A DNA stretch of 64,000 nucleotides, from assembly GCF_049727805.1 (NCBI RefSeq), contig NZ_JBCNYA010000010.1, positions 61,651-125,650 on the forward strand. The letters are read 5' to 3'. A model generated the notes under the pieces. It was not told where the DNA came from. It searched no databases and was given only the letters and a program-made list of their open reading frames with translations. Position numbers and translations under genes: made by a program. This DNA is from Frateuria_A sp049727805 (GTDB lineage Bacteria; Pseudomonadota; Gammaproteobacteria; Xanthomonadales; Rhodanobacteraceae). This document shows, piece by piece, positions 53,975 through 62,209 of the stretch; position 1 is the first letter of the stretch, and every line of letters begins with the position of its first letter.

Positions 53975-54847
53975 ATGACCGACCACGCCCCGTCCCTCGC
54001 GCCGCCGCGCAGGATCCTGCTGGCCACCGACCTGCGCAGCCATTCCGACCGCGCGCTGGACCGCGCCGTGCAACTGGCGCGGCAATGGCAGGCCGAACTG
54101 CACGTGGTGCACGTGCTGGCGCCCGGCAACGAGGAGAGCTGGCCCACCGCACCTTCCTGGCGGCAGGCGCCGACCACCGCGGCGATGGCCGAACGACAGA
54201 TCCGCCGCGACCTGGCCGGCGACGTGCCCGGCCTGGTGCTGCACGTCACCGATGGCGATCCGGCGGAGGCGATCCTGGAATCGGCGGCACGCGGGCAGTG
54301 CGAACTGATCGTGCTCGGCACCGGCGAAACGGCCACGCACGCGCTCGGCCACGTCACCGAGACACTGCTGCGCAAGTCGCCCGCTTCGCTGCTGGTGGTG
54401 CGCGAGCGACCGCACGGCGGCTACGGGCACGTGCTGGTCGGCACCGACTTCACCGCCGAGTCGCGCCACGGCCTGACCGCGGCCGCCGGCTGGTTCCCCG
54501 CCGCGCGGCTGGCGCTGATGCACGTGCTGGACATCCCGTACAAGTCGCTGTGGCTGGACGCCGGCCGCAACGAGGAGCTGGCGCGGATGGAGATGGCGAC
54601 GATGCAGTCGTTCCTCGCCGACACGCCGCTGCCGCCCGAGGTCCGCGCGCAGGTGCTGCCGCTGGTCGAGCATGGGCATCCGGAAGTGATGCTGCGCGAG
54701 TACGTGGTCGAGAAGGAGGCCGACCTGGTGGTGATCAGCGCCTTCCGTCGCGGGCTGGCGTTCCACCTGTTGGTCGGCGGGACCTCGCGGCGGATCGTGC
54801 CGGCCGTTCCCACCGATGTGTTGCTGGTGCGCGCGCCGTCGGACTGA
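53975..54847 (+). CDS. Tandem-domain universal stress protein (UspA family)
   Basis: 290 residues from ATG 53975 behind CGGAGAG. Domain 1 (about 12-140) starts RRILLATDLRSHSDRALDRA and ends LIVLGTGETATH with SPASLLVV. Domain 2 (about 145-290) starts GHVLVGTDFTAESRHGL and ends VPTDVLLVRAP. The ATP-binding glycine loop (G-2x-G-9x-G-S/T) is not clearly present in either half, so it may be of the non-nucleotide-binding UspA type. Divergent from the antiporter operon, which suggests shared stress control. Confidence 0.88.
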   Translation: MTDHAPSLAPPRRILLATDLRSHSDRALDRAVQLARQWQAELHVVHVLAPGNEESWPTAPSWRQAPTTAAMAERQIRRDLAGDVPGLVLHVTDGDPAEAILESAARGQCELIVLGTGETATHALGHVTETLLRKSPASLLVVRERPHGGYGHVLVGTDFTAESRHGLTAAAGWFPAARLALMHVLDIPYKSLWLDAGRNEELARMEMATMQSFLADTPLPPEVRAQVLPLVEHGHPEVMLREYVVEKEADLVVISAFRRGLAFHLLVGGTSRRIVPAVPTDVLLVRAPSD

Positions 54848-54869
54848 GCGTGGGGTGCACGGCAAGGTG

Positions 54870-54992
54870 GCCCCCATCCGCCCTCCGGGTACCTTCCCCC
54901 GTGGAACGGGGGAAGGATCAAGCGCGGGCGCCCCCTTATCGAGCCTTCCCCTGCGCAGCGGGGGAAGGTGCCGACAGGCGGATGGGGGCGCT
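54870..54992. repeat. Composite palindromic element: two hairpins inside inverted outer arms
   Basis: Outer arms CCCCCATCCGCC and GGCGGATGGGGG are exact inverted repeats. Inside are two tandem hairpins, ACCTTCCCCC/GGGGGAAGG and GCCTTCCCCT/GCGGGGGAAGG. The whole lies in the 162 bases between the convergent stress-protein and GST genes. This is a different family from the CCCTCTCCCC units and looks like a MITE or BIME-type repeat. Confidence 0.7.
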
Positions 54993-55009
54993 CTTGGTGG
55001 TGACCTGCC

Positions 55010-55669
55010 TCAGAGCGCGTCCGGCTGCGCCTCGGGTGCCGCGCGCTGGAACGCTTCCAGCTCTCCGCACGCCGCATGGATGCGCGCGATGGTCGGCCAG
55101 CGCTCCATCGACAGCTTCCAGCGCTGCGCGTTGTAGACCTGCGGCACCAGGCACGCGTCGGCCAGGCCGGGCGTGTCGCCATGGCAGTAGCGGCCGGTCG
55201 CCGAGTTCCCGGCGAGCATCGCCTCGATCGCGTCGAAGCCGGTCTCGATCCAGTGCTGCGACCAGGCCAGCTTCTGCGCCTCGTCGACACCCAGCGGGCC
55301 CTCCAGGTACTGCAGCACGCGCAGGTTGCCCAGCGGATGGATGTCGCAGGCCACCGCCTGGGCCAGTGCACGCACGCGGGCGCGGCTGCGCGCATCGGCG
55401 GGCAGCAGCGGCGGTTCCGGATGGATCTCTTCCAGGTACTCCATGATCGCCATCGACTGGGTGAGCACCCGTTCGCCGTCGCGCAGGCACGGGAGCAGTT
55501 GCTGCGGATTGAGCGCACGGTAGTCCGCCCCATGCTGCTGGCCGCCGTCGCGCAACAGGTGCACCGGCCGCGTCTCGTAGGCCAGGCCCTTGAGGTTGAG
55601 CGCGATGCGCACGCGGTAGGCCGCGCTGGAGCGCCAGTAGCCGTACAGCGCCAACAGTTCCGATGCCAT
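55010..55669 (-). CDS. maiA: Zeta-class glutathione S-transferase / maleylacetoacetate isomerase
   Basis: 219 residues from ATG 55669. The N-terminal motif YGYWRSSAAYRVRIALNLKG is the zeta-class active-site region, with Ser residues at the catalytic position and Ala in place of the Cys found in many homologues. QLLPCLRDGERVLTQSMAIMEYLEE and the C-terminal domain TPGLADACLVPQVYNAQRW complete the family. MaiA isomerises maleylacetoacetate in tyrosine breakdown. No homogentisate or fumarylacetoacetase gene is adjacent, so a more general GST role is possible. It is divergent from pgk. Confidence 0.85.
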   Translation of the reverse strand: MASELLALYGYWRSSAAYRVRIALNLKGLAYETRPVHLLRDGGQQHGADYRALNPQQLLPCLRDGERVLTQSMAIMEYLEEIHPEPPLLPADARSRARVRALAQAVACDIHPLGNLRVLQYLEGPLGVDEAQKLAWSQHWIETGFDAIEAMLAGNSATGRYCHGDTPGLADACLVPQVYNAQRWKLSMERWPTIARIHAACGELEAFQRAAPEAQPDAL

Positions 55670-55801
55670 GACGAGATTCTCCCCTGCCTGGTGGAGCGCG
55701 CAGCATAAACCGCACGGGGCGCCGCCACGCACCTGCCGCCATCGCCCGGACGGCGGGTGGCAGGACCGCGGCCTGCAAGGCCTAGTACGCCGGTTGCGGC
55801 G

Positions 55802-55830
55802 TTGCATCATCGGGACCCGCGCCGGACAAT
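55802..55830 (+). promoter_or_regulatory. Candidate sigma-70 promoter for pgk
   Basis: TTGCAT and GACAAT are separated by exactly 17 bases, about 70 bases before the pgk start codon. Both hexamers keep the most conserved positions. It is the best-spaced candidate promoter I found in the window. Confidence 0.45.
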
Positions 55831-55900
55831 AGGCGGTTCGCGCCACCCAGCGGCGCGCCCGATCGACCATCGACCGTTTACCTGCCCGAGGAGTGGCGCC

Positions 55901-57079
55901 GTGTCCATCACCCGCATGAGCGATCTCGAGCTGCGCGGCAAGCGCGTGCTGATCCGCGAAGACCTGAACGTGCCGATCGACGGCGGCCGCATCACCTCGA
56001 CCCAGCGCCTGGACGCGGCCCTGCCGACGATCCGCGCGGCGCGCGACGCCGGCGCGAAGGTGATGGTGCTCTCGCACCTTGGCCGGCCGAAGGAAGGCCA
56101 GTTCGACGCCGAGTCCTCGCTCGCCCCGGTGGCGAAGTGGCTGGGCGACAAGCTCGGCACGCCGGTACGCCTGGTCGCCGACTACCTCGGCGGCGTGGAC
56201 GTGGCCGACGGCGAGGTGGTGGTGCTGGAGAACTGCCGCATGAACGTCGGCGAGGGCAAGGACGACGAAACGCTCTCGAAGAAGTACGCCGCGCTGTGCG
56301 ACGTGTTCGTCATGGATGCCTTCGGCACCGCCCACCGCGCGCAGGCCTCCACCCATGGCGTGATCCGCTTCGCGCCGCAGGTGGCCGCCGGCCCCCTGCT
56401 GTCCGCCGAACTGGACGCGCTGGGCAAGGCGCTGGAACAGCCGGCGCATCCGCTGCTGGCGATCGTGGCCGGCTCCAAGGTCTCGACCAAGCTCACCCTG
56501 CTGGACAACCTGATCGGCAAGGTCGATCAGCTCATCGTCGGCGGCGGCATCGCCAATACCTTCATCGCCGCCGCCGGCTACGGCGTCGGCAACTCGCTCT
56601 ACGAGCCGGACCTGATCGACGCGGCGAAGAAGGTGATCGCCGACGCCAGGCGCCGCGGCGCCGAGGTGCCGCTGCCGGTCGACGTGGTGGTCGCGCCGGA
56701 GTTCTCCGCCAACGCGCCGGCCACGGTCAAGCCGGTGGATGCGGTCAAGGATGGCGAGATGATCCTGGACATCGGCCCGGAAACCGCACGCCGCTACGCG
56801 GAGCTGATCGCCAGCGCCGGCACGGTGGTGTGGAACGGCCCGGTCGGCGTGTTCGAATTCGACGCCTTCGGCAAGGGCACGCAGACACTGGCGCAGGCGA
56901 TCGCCGATTCGAAGGCGTTCTCGATCGCCGGCGGCGGCGACACGCTGGCCGCGGTGGACAAATACGGCATCGCCGACAAGGTTTCCTACATCTCCACCGG
57001 CGGCGGCGCATTCCTGGAATTCCTCGAAGGCAAGGAACTGCCGGCCGTGGCCGCGCTGAAAGCGCGCGCGAACGGCTGA
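55901..57079 (+). CDS. pgk: Phosphoglycerate kinase
   Basis: 392 residues from GTG 55901, seven bases after GAGGAG; the ATG at 55916 is five codons in and lacks such a site. It has VLIREDLNVPIDGG, VLSHLGRPK, NVGEGKDDETLS, FVMDAFGTAHRAQAS, GGGIANTFIAA and SIAGGGDTLAAVDKYG near the C-terminus, the full PGK set. It catalyses ATP formation from 1,3-bisphosphoglycerate, or the reverse in gluconeogenesis. The stop shares a base with the start of the phosphatase gene. Transketolase and aldolase genes nearby make a carbon-metabolism cluster, without gap. Confidence 0.98.
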   Translation: MSITRMSDLELRGKRVLIREDLNVPIDGGRITSTQRLDAALPTIRAARDAGAKVMVLSHLGRPKEGQFDAESSLAPVAKWLGDKLGTPVRLVADYLGGVDVADGEVVVLENCRMNVGEGKDDETLSKKYAALCDVFVMDAFGTAHRAQASTHGVIRFAPQVAAGPLLSAELDALGKALEQPAHPLLAIVAGSKVSTKLTLLDNLIGKVDQLIVGGGIANTFIAAAGYGVGNSLYEPDLIDAAKKVIADARRRGAEVPLPVDVVVAPEFSANAPATVKPVDAVKDGEMILDIGPETARRYAELIASAGTVVWNGPVGVFEFDAFGKGTQTLAQAIADSKAFSIAGGGDTLAAVDKYGIADKVSYISTGGGAFLEFLEGKELPAVAALKARANG

Positions 57080-57717
57080 TGCTCTGCCTGTTCGACCTCG
57101 ACGGCACGCTGATCGATTCCGAGCACGGAATCACTGCGTGCGTGAAGCATGCGCTGGAACGCCTGCGCGTGGCGATTCCCACACCCGAGGAACTGCGCCG
57201 CTGGATCGGCCCGCCGCTGCGCCACAGCTTCGCGCCGCTGCTCGGCCATGACGCGGCGCAGGTCGAGGCGGCGGTCGAGCACTACCATCAACGTTTCGAC
57301 ACGCATGGCTGGCGCGAGCACACCGTCTATCCGGGCATCGAGCCGCTGATCGGCCGACTGCTCGACGCCGGGCATCAGCTGGCCATCGTCACCGGCAAGC
57401 CGCATCGGCATGCCGAGCCGATCCTGGCGCAGCTGCCGTTCGGTCACGCGTTCCTGCGGCTGTACGGCCCCCACCCGTCCAGCGCGAACAGCGAAAAGGC
57501 CGACATGATCGCCGCCGCGATGGCCGACTTCGGCGCCACCTCGGAAGAGACCGTGATGATCGGCGACCGCCATTTCGACATCGAAGGCGCGGTCGCCAAC
57601 CGCGTGCGCGGCATCGGCGTGCTGTGGGGTTTCGGCAGTCGCGCGGAGCTGGAACAGGCGGGCGCCGCTGCGATCGCCAGGACGCCGGAAGAACTGGGCG
57701 TGCTGCTCGGCGCGTAA
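57079..57717 (+). CDS. HAD-superfamily phosphatase (phosphoglycolate phosphatase-like)
   Basis: 212 residues. HAD motif I FDLDGTLIDSEHGI near the N-terminus with the nucleophile Asp, motif II IVTGKPHRHAEP, motif III Lys in SANSEKADMI and motif IV MIGDRHFDIEGAVANR. The cap domain is of the Gph/PGMB type. The start overlaps the pgk stop by one base, so it is translated from the pgk mRNA. Phosphoglycolate, or another sugar phosphate, is the likely substrate, but the exact one cannot be read from sequence. Confidence 0.9.
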   Translation: MLCLFDLDGTLIDSEHGITACVKHALERLRVAIPTPEELRRWIGPPLRHSFAPLLGHDAAQVEAAVEHYHQRFDTHGWREHTVYPGIEPLIGRLLDAGHQLAIVTGKPHRHAEPILAQLPFGHAFLRLYGPHPSSANSEKADMIAAAMADFGATSEETVMIGDRHFDIEGAVANRVRGIGVLWGFGSRAELEQAGAAAIARTPEELGVLLGA

Positions 57718-57722
57718 CGTGC

Positions 57723-57742
57723 TCCTCCCTGAAAGCTCAGGG
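57723..57742 (+). terminator. Short hairpin after the HAD phosphatase gene
   Basis: CTCCCTGA and TCAGGGAG pair perfectly around an AAGC loop, six bases after the stop codon. There is no T-run, so it is a weak or Rho-dependent terminator candidate. Confidence 0.35.
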
Positions 57743-57771
57743 AGAACCGATGCCGGTCGTGCCGAGAATTG

Positions 57772-57831
57772 CGCCCTCTCCTGCCGGGAGAAGGGCTGGG
57801 GTGAGGGGCCGCGCTTGCGGCAAGACCTCCC
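57772..57831. repeat. REP-like CCCTCTCC-type palindromic unit
   Basis: GCCCTCTCCTGCCGGGAGAA then GGGCTGGGGTGAGGGGCCGC, followed by GCAAGACCTCCC. It is one more copy of the family at 47674, 62115 and 63919, located between the convergent phosphatase and transketolase genes. Confidence 0.7.
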
Positions 57832-57887
57832 TCACCCGCCTGTGGCCTTCCCCACTCGGCGGAGAAGACCCGATAGAGCGAAGTCGA

Positions 57888-59897
57888 TCAGCCGACCACG
57901 CGCTTGACCGCATCCACCACGTTCGTGACGGTGAAGCCGAAGTGCTCGAACAGCTGCGGCGCGGGCGCCGAGGCGCCGAAGCTGGTCATGCCGACGGCTT
58001 CGCCGTCCAGGCCCACGTACTTGCGCCAGTAGTCGGCCGTCGCCGCTTCCACCGCCACGCGGGCGCGGCACCACGACGGCAGGATGCCCTCGCGGTATTC
58101 CAGCGGCTGTTCGTCGAACACCTCGGTGCACGGCATCGACACCACGCGCACCGGTACGCCCTGCTGCCCCAGCGTACGCGCCGCCTCCATCGCCAGCTCC
58201 ACTTCGGAGCCGGTGGCAATGATGATCGCCTTGAACATGGTGTCGGCCGGATCGGAAAGGACGTAGGCGCCGCGCGCGATGTCGGCCACCTGCTGCTCGG
58301 TGCGCTGCTGGTGCTTGAGGTTCTGGCGTGAGAACACCAGGCAGGCCGGGTTGCCCTTGCGCTCGATGGCGGCCTTCCACGACACCGCCGATTCGACCGC
58401 GTCGCACGGGCGCCACACCTGGTTGTTCGGGATGTAACGCAGGCTCGCCAGGTGCTCGACCGGCTGGTGGGTCGGGCCATCCTCGCCCAGGCCGATCGAG
58501 TCGTGGGTGTAGACGTGGATGGCGTGCGCCGGGATCAGCGCGCTCATGCGCACGGCGTTGCGCGCGTAATCGGAGAACACCAGGAAGGTCGCGTCGTAGG
58601 GAATGAAGCCCCCGTGCAGCGCCAGGCCGTTGGCGATCGCGGTCATGCCGAACTCGCGCACGCCGTAGTAGACGTAGTTGCCCTGGCCGTCGCTGCTGTT
58701 GCCGTTGCCTGCGTCCTTGCTGCCCTTCCACTTGGTGAGATTGGAACCGGCGAGATCCGCCGAGCCGCCGATCAGTTCCGGCAACAGCGGGCCGAACGCG
58801 TCCAGCGCCATCTGCGACGCCTTGCGCGAAGCTACCTCCGGACCTTCGGACTGCATCTTCGCGATGTACGCCTGCGCCTTGTCGGCCCAGTCGGCCGGAA
58901 GATCGCCAGCGAGGCGGCGCCTGAACTCGGTAGCCAATTCCGGGTGCGCCTTGGCATAGGCATCGAGCGTGGCGTTCCATGCCTTCTCGCGCTCGGCGCC
59001 CTTGGCCTTGGCGTCCCAGCCCGCGTAGATCTCGGCGGGGATCTCGAACGGCGGATGGGTCCAGCCAAGCTGCTCGCGCGCGGCGGCCACCTCGTCCTTG
59101 CCCAGCGGCGCGCCGTGGCTTTCTTCCTTGCCCTGCTTGTGCGGCGCGCCGAAGCCGATGATGGTCCTGGCGCAGATCAGCGTGGGCTTTTCATGCTGCG
59201 CGGTGGCCTGCGTGATGGCGCGCTTGATCGCTTCGGCATCGTGGCCGTCGACGCCACGGATGACGTTCCAGCCGTAGGCCTCGAAGCGCTTGGCGGTGTC
59301 GTCGGTGAACCAGCCGTGCACCTCGCCGTCGATGGAGATGCCGTTGTCGTCGTAGATCGCCACCAGCTTGCCCAAGCCCCAGGTGCCGGCGAGCGAGCTG
59401 GCCTCGTGCGAGATGCCCTCCATCAGGCAGCCGTCGCCCAGGAACACGTAGGTGTGATGGTCGACCACGGTGTGGCCCGGGCGGTTGAAGTGCGCCGCCA
59501 GCACCTTCTCGGCGAGCGCGAAACCCACCGCATTGGCCAGGCCCTGGCCCAGCGGACCGGTGGTGGTTTCAACGCCAGGCGTGTGGCCGTATTCGGGATG
59601 GCCGGCGGTCTTCGAATGCAGTTGGCGGAAGCGCTTCAACTCCGCCATCGGCAGGTCGTAGCCGGCCAGGTGCAGGAGCGCGTACTGCAGCATCGAGCCG
59701 TGACCGTTGGAGAGCACGAAGCGGTCGCGGTTGGGCCATTTCGGATCGGCCGGGTTGTGCCTGAGGAAGTCGTTCCACAGCACTTCGGCGATGTCGGCCA
59801 TGCCCATGGGCATGCCCGGATGGCCGGACTTGGCCGCCTCGACGGCGTCCATGGCGAGGGCGCGCACGGCGTTGGCGAGTTCGCGGCGGGTGGTCAT
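57888..59897 (-). CDS. tkt: Transketolase
   Basis: 669 residues. ELANAVRALAMDAVEAAKSG at the start, GHPGMPMGMADIAEVLW, FVLSNGHGSMLQYALLHLAG, the thiamine-pyrophosphate motif GDGCLMEGISHEASSLAG ending in YDDNGISIDG, and in the C-terminal half VREFGMTAIANGLALHGG, the catalytic-loop region THDSIGLGEDGPTHQPVEHL and IIATGSEVELAM. It moves two-carbon units in the pentose phosphate pathway. GGAG precedes the ATG. It is divergent from the outer-membrane protein genes across a 242-base gap in which I see no clear promoter. Confidence 0.98.
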   Translation of the reverse strand: MTTRRELANAVRALAMDAVEAAKSGHPGMPMGMADIAEVLWNDFLRHNPADPKWPNRDRFVLSNGHGSMLQYALLHLAGYDLPMAELKRFRQLHSKTAGHPEYGHTPGVETTTGPLGQGLANAVGFALAEKVLAAHFNRPGHTVVDHHTYVFLGDGCLMEGISHEASSLAGTWGLGKLVAIYDDNGISIDGEVHGWFTDDTAKRFEAYGWNVIRGVDGHDAEAIKRAITQATAQHEKPTLICARTIIGFGAPHKQGKEESHGAPLGKDEVAAAREQLGWTHPPFEIPAEIYAGWDAKAKGAEREKAWNATLDAYAKAHPELATEFRRRLAGDLPADWADKAQAYIAKMQSEGPEVASRKASQMALDAFGPLLPELIGGSADLAGSNLTKWKGSKDAGNGNSSDGQGNYVYYGVREFGMTAIANGLALHGGFIPYDATFLVFSDYARNAVRMSALIPAHAIHVYTHDSIGLGEDGPTHQPVEHLASLRYIPNNQVWRPCDAVESAVSWKAAIERKGNPACLVFSRQNLKHQQRTEQQVADIARGAYVLSDPADTMFKAIIIATGSEVELAMEAARTLGQQGVPVRVVSMPCTEVFDEQPLEYREGILPSWCRARVAVEAATADYWRKYVGLDGEAVGMTSFGASAPAPQLFEHFGFTVTNVVDAVKRVVG

Positions 59898-60139
59898 CGG
59901 TCGGGTCTCCGGGCAAGCGGCAAAGCGCCAATTGTCGCCGATCGGGCGGTTACTGTCGCGTCGTTCCGGTCCGCGCCCAGGGGCGGGGCCATTAATTCAG
60001 CCTTAATCGGACCGGCGCGGATATCGCGGAACTTCAGGCGCGGCTGGGTTCAATGCCGGCCGCGCATGCCCCGTGCGCCCTGTCCGGCCGCCTCCCCACG
60101 CGCCGGATGGCCTGGCCTCAAAATCAGGAGAGCGTCCCC

Positions 60140-60886
60140 ATGACAAGAAAACTGCTTACCCTCGCGTTTGCCTCGTCCACCCTGCTGGCTGCTCCGGCCT
60201 TCGCACAGGAGGACACCACGGCAACCGGAAACTCGGCGAACGCCAGCGGCAACTACCTGCCCACCCAACCGGTCGGCAGCGGCAACTGGTTCGTCGACGC
60301 GAACGTGGGCCGCACCAATGGCAACAGCGACGGCGGCTTTGGCGGCGACGCCAGCGCGTTCAACTTCTTCAGTGGCCATCGCGGCCGCCGCACCGGCTAC
60401 GGCCTGCTCGGCGGCTACCGCTGGAAGGTCGGCCAGGACCTGGGCCTCGGCGTCGAGGCCGGCTACACGGACCTGGGCAATTTCCGCGTGCGCAACGTGT
60501 TCAATTCCGACCCGGTCAACCAGCGCTCGACCACCAACGCGTTGCGTGGCTGGCTGCTCGGCGCCAACGGCCGCATCAACCTGACGCCGCAGTGGTACGT
60601 GGGTGCGCACGCCGGCTGGTTCTGGGCCAACGACAACAACGACCGCTACTACGACACCATCGGCCAGGACCTCGGCTTCTCCGACGGCGACCGCCCCGGA
60701 CGCGGCAGTTGGTATGCCGGCGTCGGCACCGGCTGGGACGTGAACGAGCACTTCGGCGTCGGTGTGCGCTACGACTATTTCCACGCCAACGCGGGCCACT
60801 ACACCAACCCGGATACGGGCGAGCGGATCACCGGCCTGAAACGCTCCACCGGCATCGTTTCGCTGGTCGGCGAGTACCGCTTCTAG
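60140..60886 (+). CDS. Outer-membrane beta-barrel protein, copy 1
   Basis: 248 residues from ATG 60140 behind CAGGAGAGCG. A signal peptide ends at FAQ (about residue 23). The mature protein has alternating strands and Gly/Tyr/Trp-rich turns, such as GYGLLGGYRWKVGQDLGLGV and GVGTGWDVNEHFGVGVRYD, and a C-terminal Phe in GEYRF, the BAM recognition signature. The pattern fits the opacity/OmpA-like eight-stranded barrels (OMP_b-brl). There is no catalytic motif. It is followed 200 bases on by a related gene. Compared with that copy it has an extra N-terminal segment with NSANASGNYLPTQPVGS. Confidence 0.88.
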   Translation: MTRKLLTLAFASSTLLAAPAFAQEDTTATGNSANASGNYLPTQPVGSGNWFVDANVGRTNGNSDGGFGGDASAFNFFSGHRGRRTGYGLLGGYRWKVGQDLGLGVEAGYTDLGNFRVRNVFNSDPVNQRSTTNALRGWLLGANGRINLTPQWYVGAHAGWFWANDNNDRYYDTIGQDLGFSDGDRPGRGSWYAGVGTGWDVNEHFGVGVRYDYFHANAGHYTNPDTGERITGLKRSTGIVSLVGEYRF

Positions 60887-60897
60887 TTACGTCCAGC

Positions 60898-60927
60898 GGC
60901 AGATGGACGTCCGGACGTCCATCTGCC
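60898..60927. other. 30-base perfect palindrome after barrel gene 1
   Basis: GGCAGATGGACGTCC is followed directly by its exact reverse complement, starting 12 bases after the stop codon. As RNA it forms a 15-base-pair stem with almost no loop. There is no T-run downstream. It may be a 3' stabiliser or terminator, or an operator for the next gene. Confidence 0.6.
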
Positions 60928-61086
60928 GTCGATCACGGAGCTTAACGGCAAATTACCGGGACGCTCATGCGGATTGAATCTTTCGCATGCCGCCCGCATC
61001 CAAGGACCACGCGTCGCCTTTCCCCTTTCAGGGCACGCGATCAGCGATCGATCCCCGCGATCGCCACGACAACAGGAGAATCTCCC

Positions 61087-61680
61087 ATGAAAAAGACGCT
61101 GCTTGCCCTTGCTTTTGCTTCCGCCGGCCTGCTGGCCGTCCCCGCGGCCTTCGCGCAGAGTGCGCCGACCCACAACGACGGTTGGTTCGTCAACGGCAAC
61201 GTGGGCCGCACTTCGATCGACAAGGGCCCGTACGATGACCACGACACCGGTTATGCGATCGGTGGCGGTTACCGCTGGGCGGTGAACCCGTCCGTGGCGC
61301 TGGGCGTCGAAGCCGGCTACAACGACCTGGGCAACATCCACGTCAAGAACGTCTTCAACAGCAACGACGTGGTCGAGCAGGGCCGCTCGCAGCTGCACGG
61401 CTGGACCGCCGGCGTGAACGGCCACTTCAACCTGGCGCCGAACTGGTACGTCAGCGCGCGCACGGGCCTGTACAGCTGGAAGGGCCACGGCCTTTCCAAC
61501 GACGTCAACCCGGTGCGCAAGAGCCTGGACGACACTAGCTGGTACGCCGGCGCGGGCGTGGGCTACGACTTCAGCAACAACGCCAGCCTGGGCCTGAACT
61601 TCGACCATTACGACGCGTCGAAGAACCACGTCAATCTCGATACCGACATGGTCTCGGTCAGCGCCGAATACCGGTTCTGA
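61087..61680 (+). CDS. Outer-membrane beta-barrel protein, copy 2
   Basis: 197 residues from ATG 61087 behind CAGGAGAA. A signal peptide ends at FAQ near residue 24. Strand-turn pattern as in copy 1: WFVNGNVGRTSID, YAIGGGYRW, LGVEAGYNDLGNIHVKNVFN and a C-terminal SAEYRF. The last-named central stretch is nearly the same in both copies, so they are tandem paralogues. No transport or enzyme role can be read from sequence. A strong terminator follows. Confidence 0.88.
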   Translation: MKKTLLALAFASAGLLAVPAAFAQSAPTHNDGWFVNGNVGRTSIDKGPYDDHDTGYAIGGGYRWAVNPSVALGVEAGYNDLGNIHVKNVFNSNDVVEQGRSQLHGWTAGVNGHFNLAPNWYVSARTGLYSWKGHGLSNDVNPVRKSLDDTSWYAGAGVGYDFSNNASLGLNFDHYDASKNHVNLDTDMVSVSAEYRF

Positions 61681-61712
61681 TGCTTGCGGCGCATGGATGC
61701 GCCTTCATGAAC

Positions 61713-61743
61713 AAGAAGGGCGCCCTCGGGCGCCCTTCTTTTT
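61713..61743 (+). terminator. Rho-independent terminator after barrel gene 2
   Basis: AAGAAGGGCGCC pairs with GGCGCCCTTCTT around a CTCG loop, followed by TTT, about 35 bases after the stop codon. Confidence 0.85.
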
Positions 61744-61904
61744 GGCTACATCTCCGCACGAACCGCGCATGCCTCTCTTGCCTCAGCTCCCGAGCGCCCG
61801 CGGTATAGCGGCGGCAGCTCCTCTAAGAGCAAGAGACCCGCCCGGCAAGGCGAGGTGGCACCTAGCTCTTATCTCACCCCGGGCTGCGCCAGGCCGTTTC
61901 TTTT

Positions 61905-62009
61905 GGTTACTTTTCTTTACTCCGGGCATCTTTCCCTCCGCCCTTCGGGCCAGCTTCGCTGTTCGCCCGCGCTCCCGGCGCGGGCGTGGGCCAGCAAAGA
62001 AAAGTGACC
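61905..62009. repeat. Inverted-repeat element with GGTTACTTTTCTTT arms
   Basis: GGTTACTTTTCTTTACT at 61905-61921 and AGCAAAGAAAAGTGACC at 61993-62009 are inverted arms with two or three mismatches. Between them are shorter GC palindromes such as GCGCTCCCGGCGCGGGC. The arms are AT-rich against the background. No reading frame inside is convincing. Elements of this look are dispersed in Xanthomonadaceae genomes. The remaining 61746-61904 holds nothing I can name. Confidence 0.65.
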
Positions 62010-62076
62010 CGAGCGCCGACAGGCGATCGGAAGCCCGCCGCAGGCGAGCCAAGTCGCGGAGGCATCCCGCAAGAGC

Positions 62077-62160
62077 GACAAACAAGCAACACGCCCCTCG
62101 CAGACCTTCCCGCGAGCCCCGGCCCCTCACCCCAACCCTCTCCCCGGAGGGGAGAGGGAG
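62077..62160. repeat. 84-base repeat unit, inverted copy of the element at the right edge
   Basis: It begins GACAAACAAGCAACACGCCC, continues with GCAGACCTTCCCGCGAG and ends with the palindromic CCCTCACCCCAACCCTCTCC and GGAGGGGAGAGGGAG. The reverse complement of 63918-64000 matches it over its whole length with only a few differences. The last half is the same CCCTCTCCCC family as at 47674 and 57772. Confidence 0.85.
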
Positions 62161-62186
62161 AAAAAAAGGCGCCTTGCGGCGCCCTT
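62161..62186 (-). terminator. Rho-independent terminator after the aldolase gene
   Basis: On the minus strand GGGCGCC pairs with GGCGCC around a GCAA loop and is followed by seven T residues, about 25 bases after the stop codon at 62210. A textbook terminator. Confidence 0.85.
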
Positions 62187-62209
62187 TTCTACAAGCCTGC
62201 GAGCGGAAC

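Noticed and set aside
61746..62160. CRISPR array or small gene in the gene-free stretch before the aldolase
   Set aside because: The repeats are inverted and unequally spaced, with no regular spacers, and no frame has coding character.
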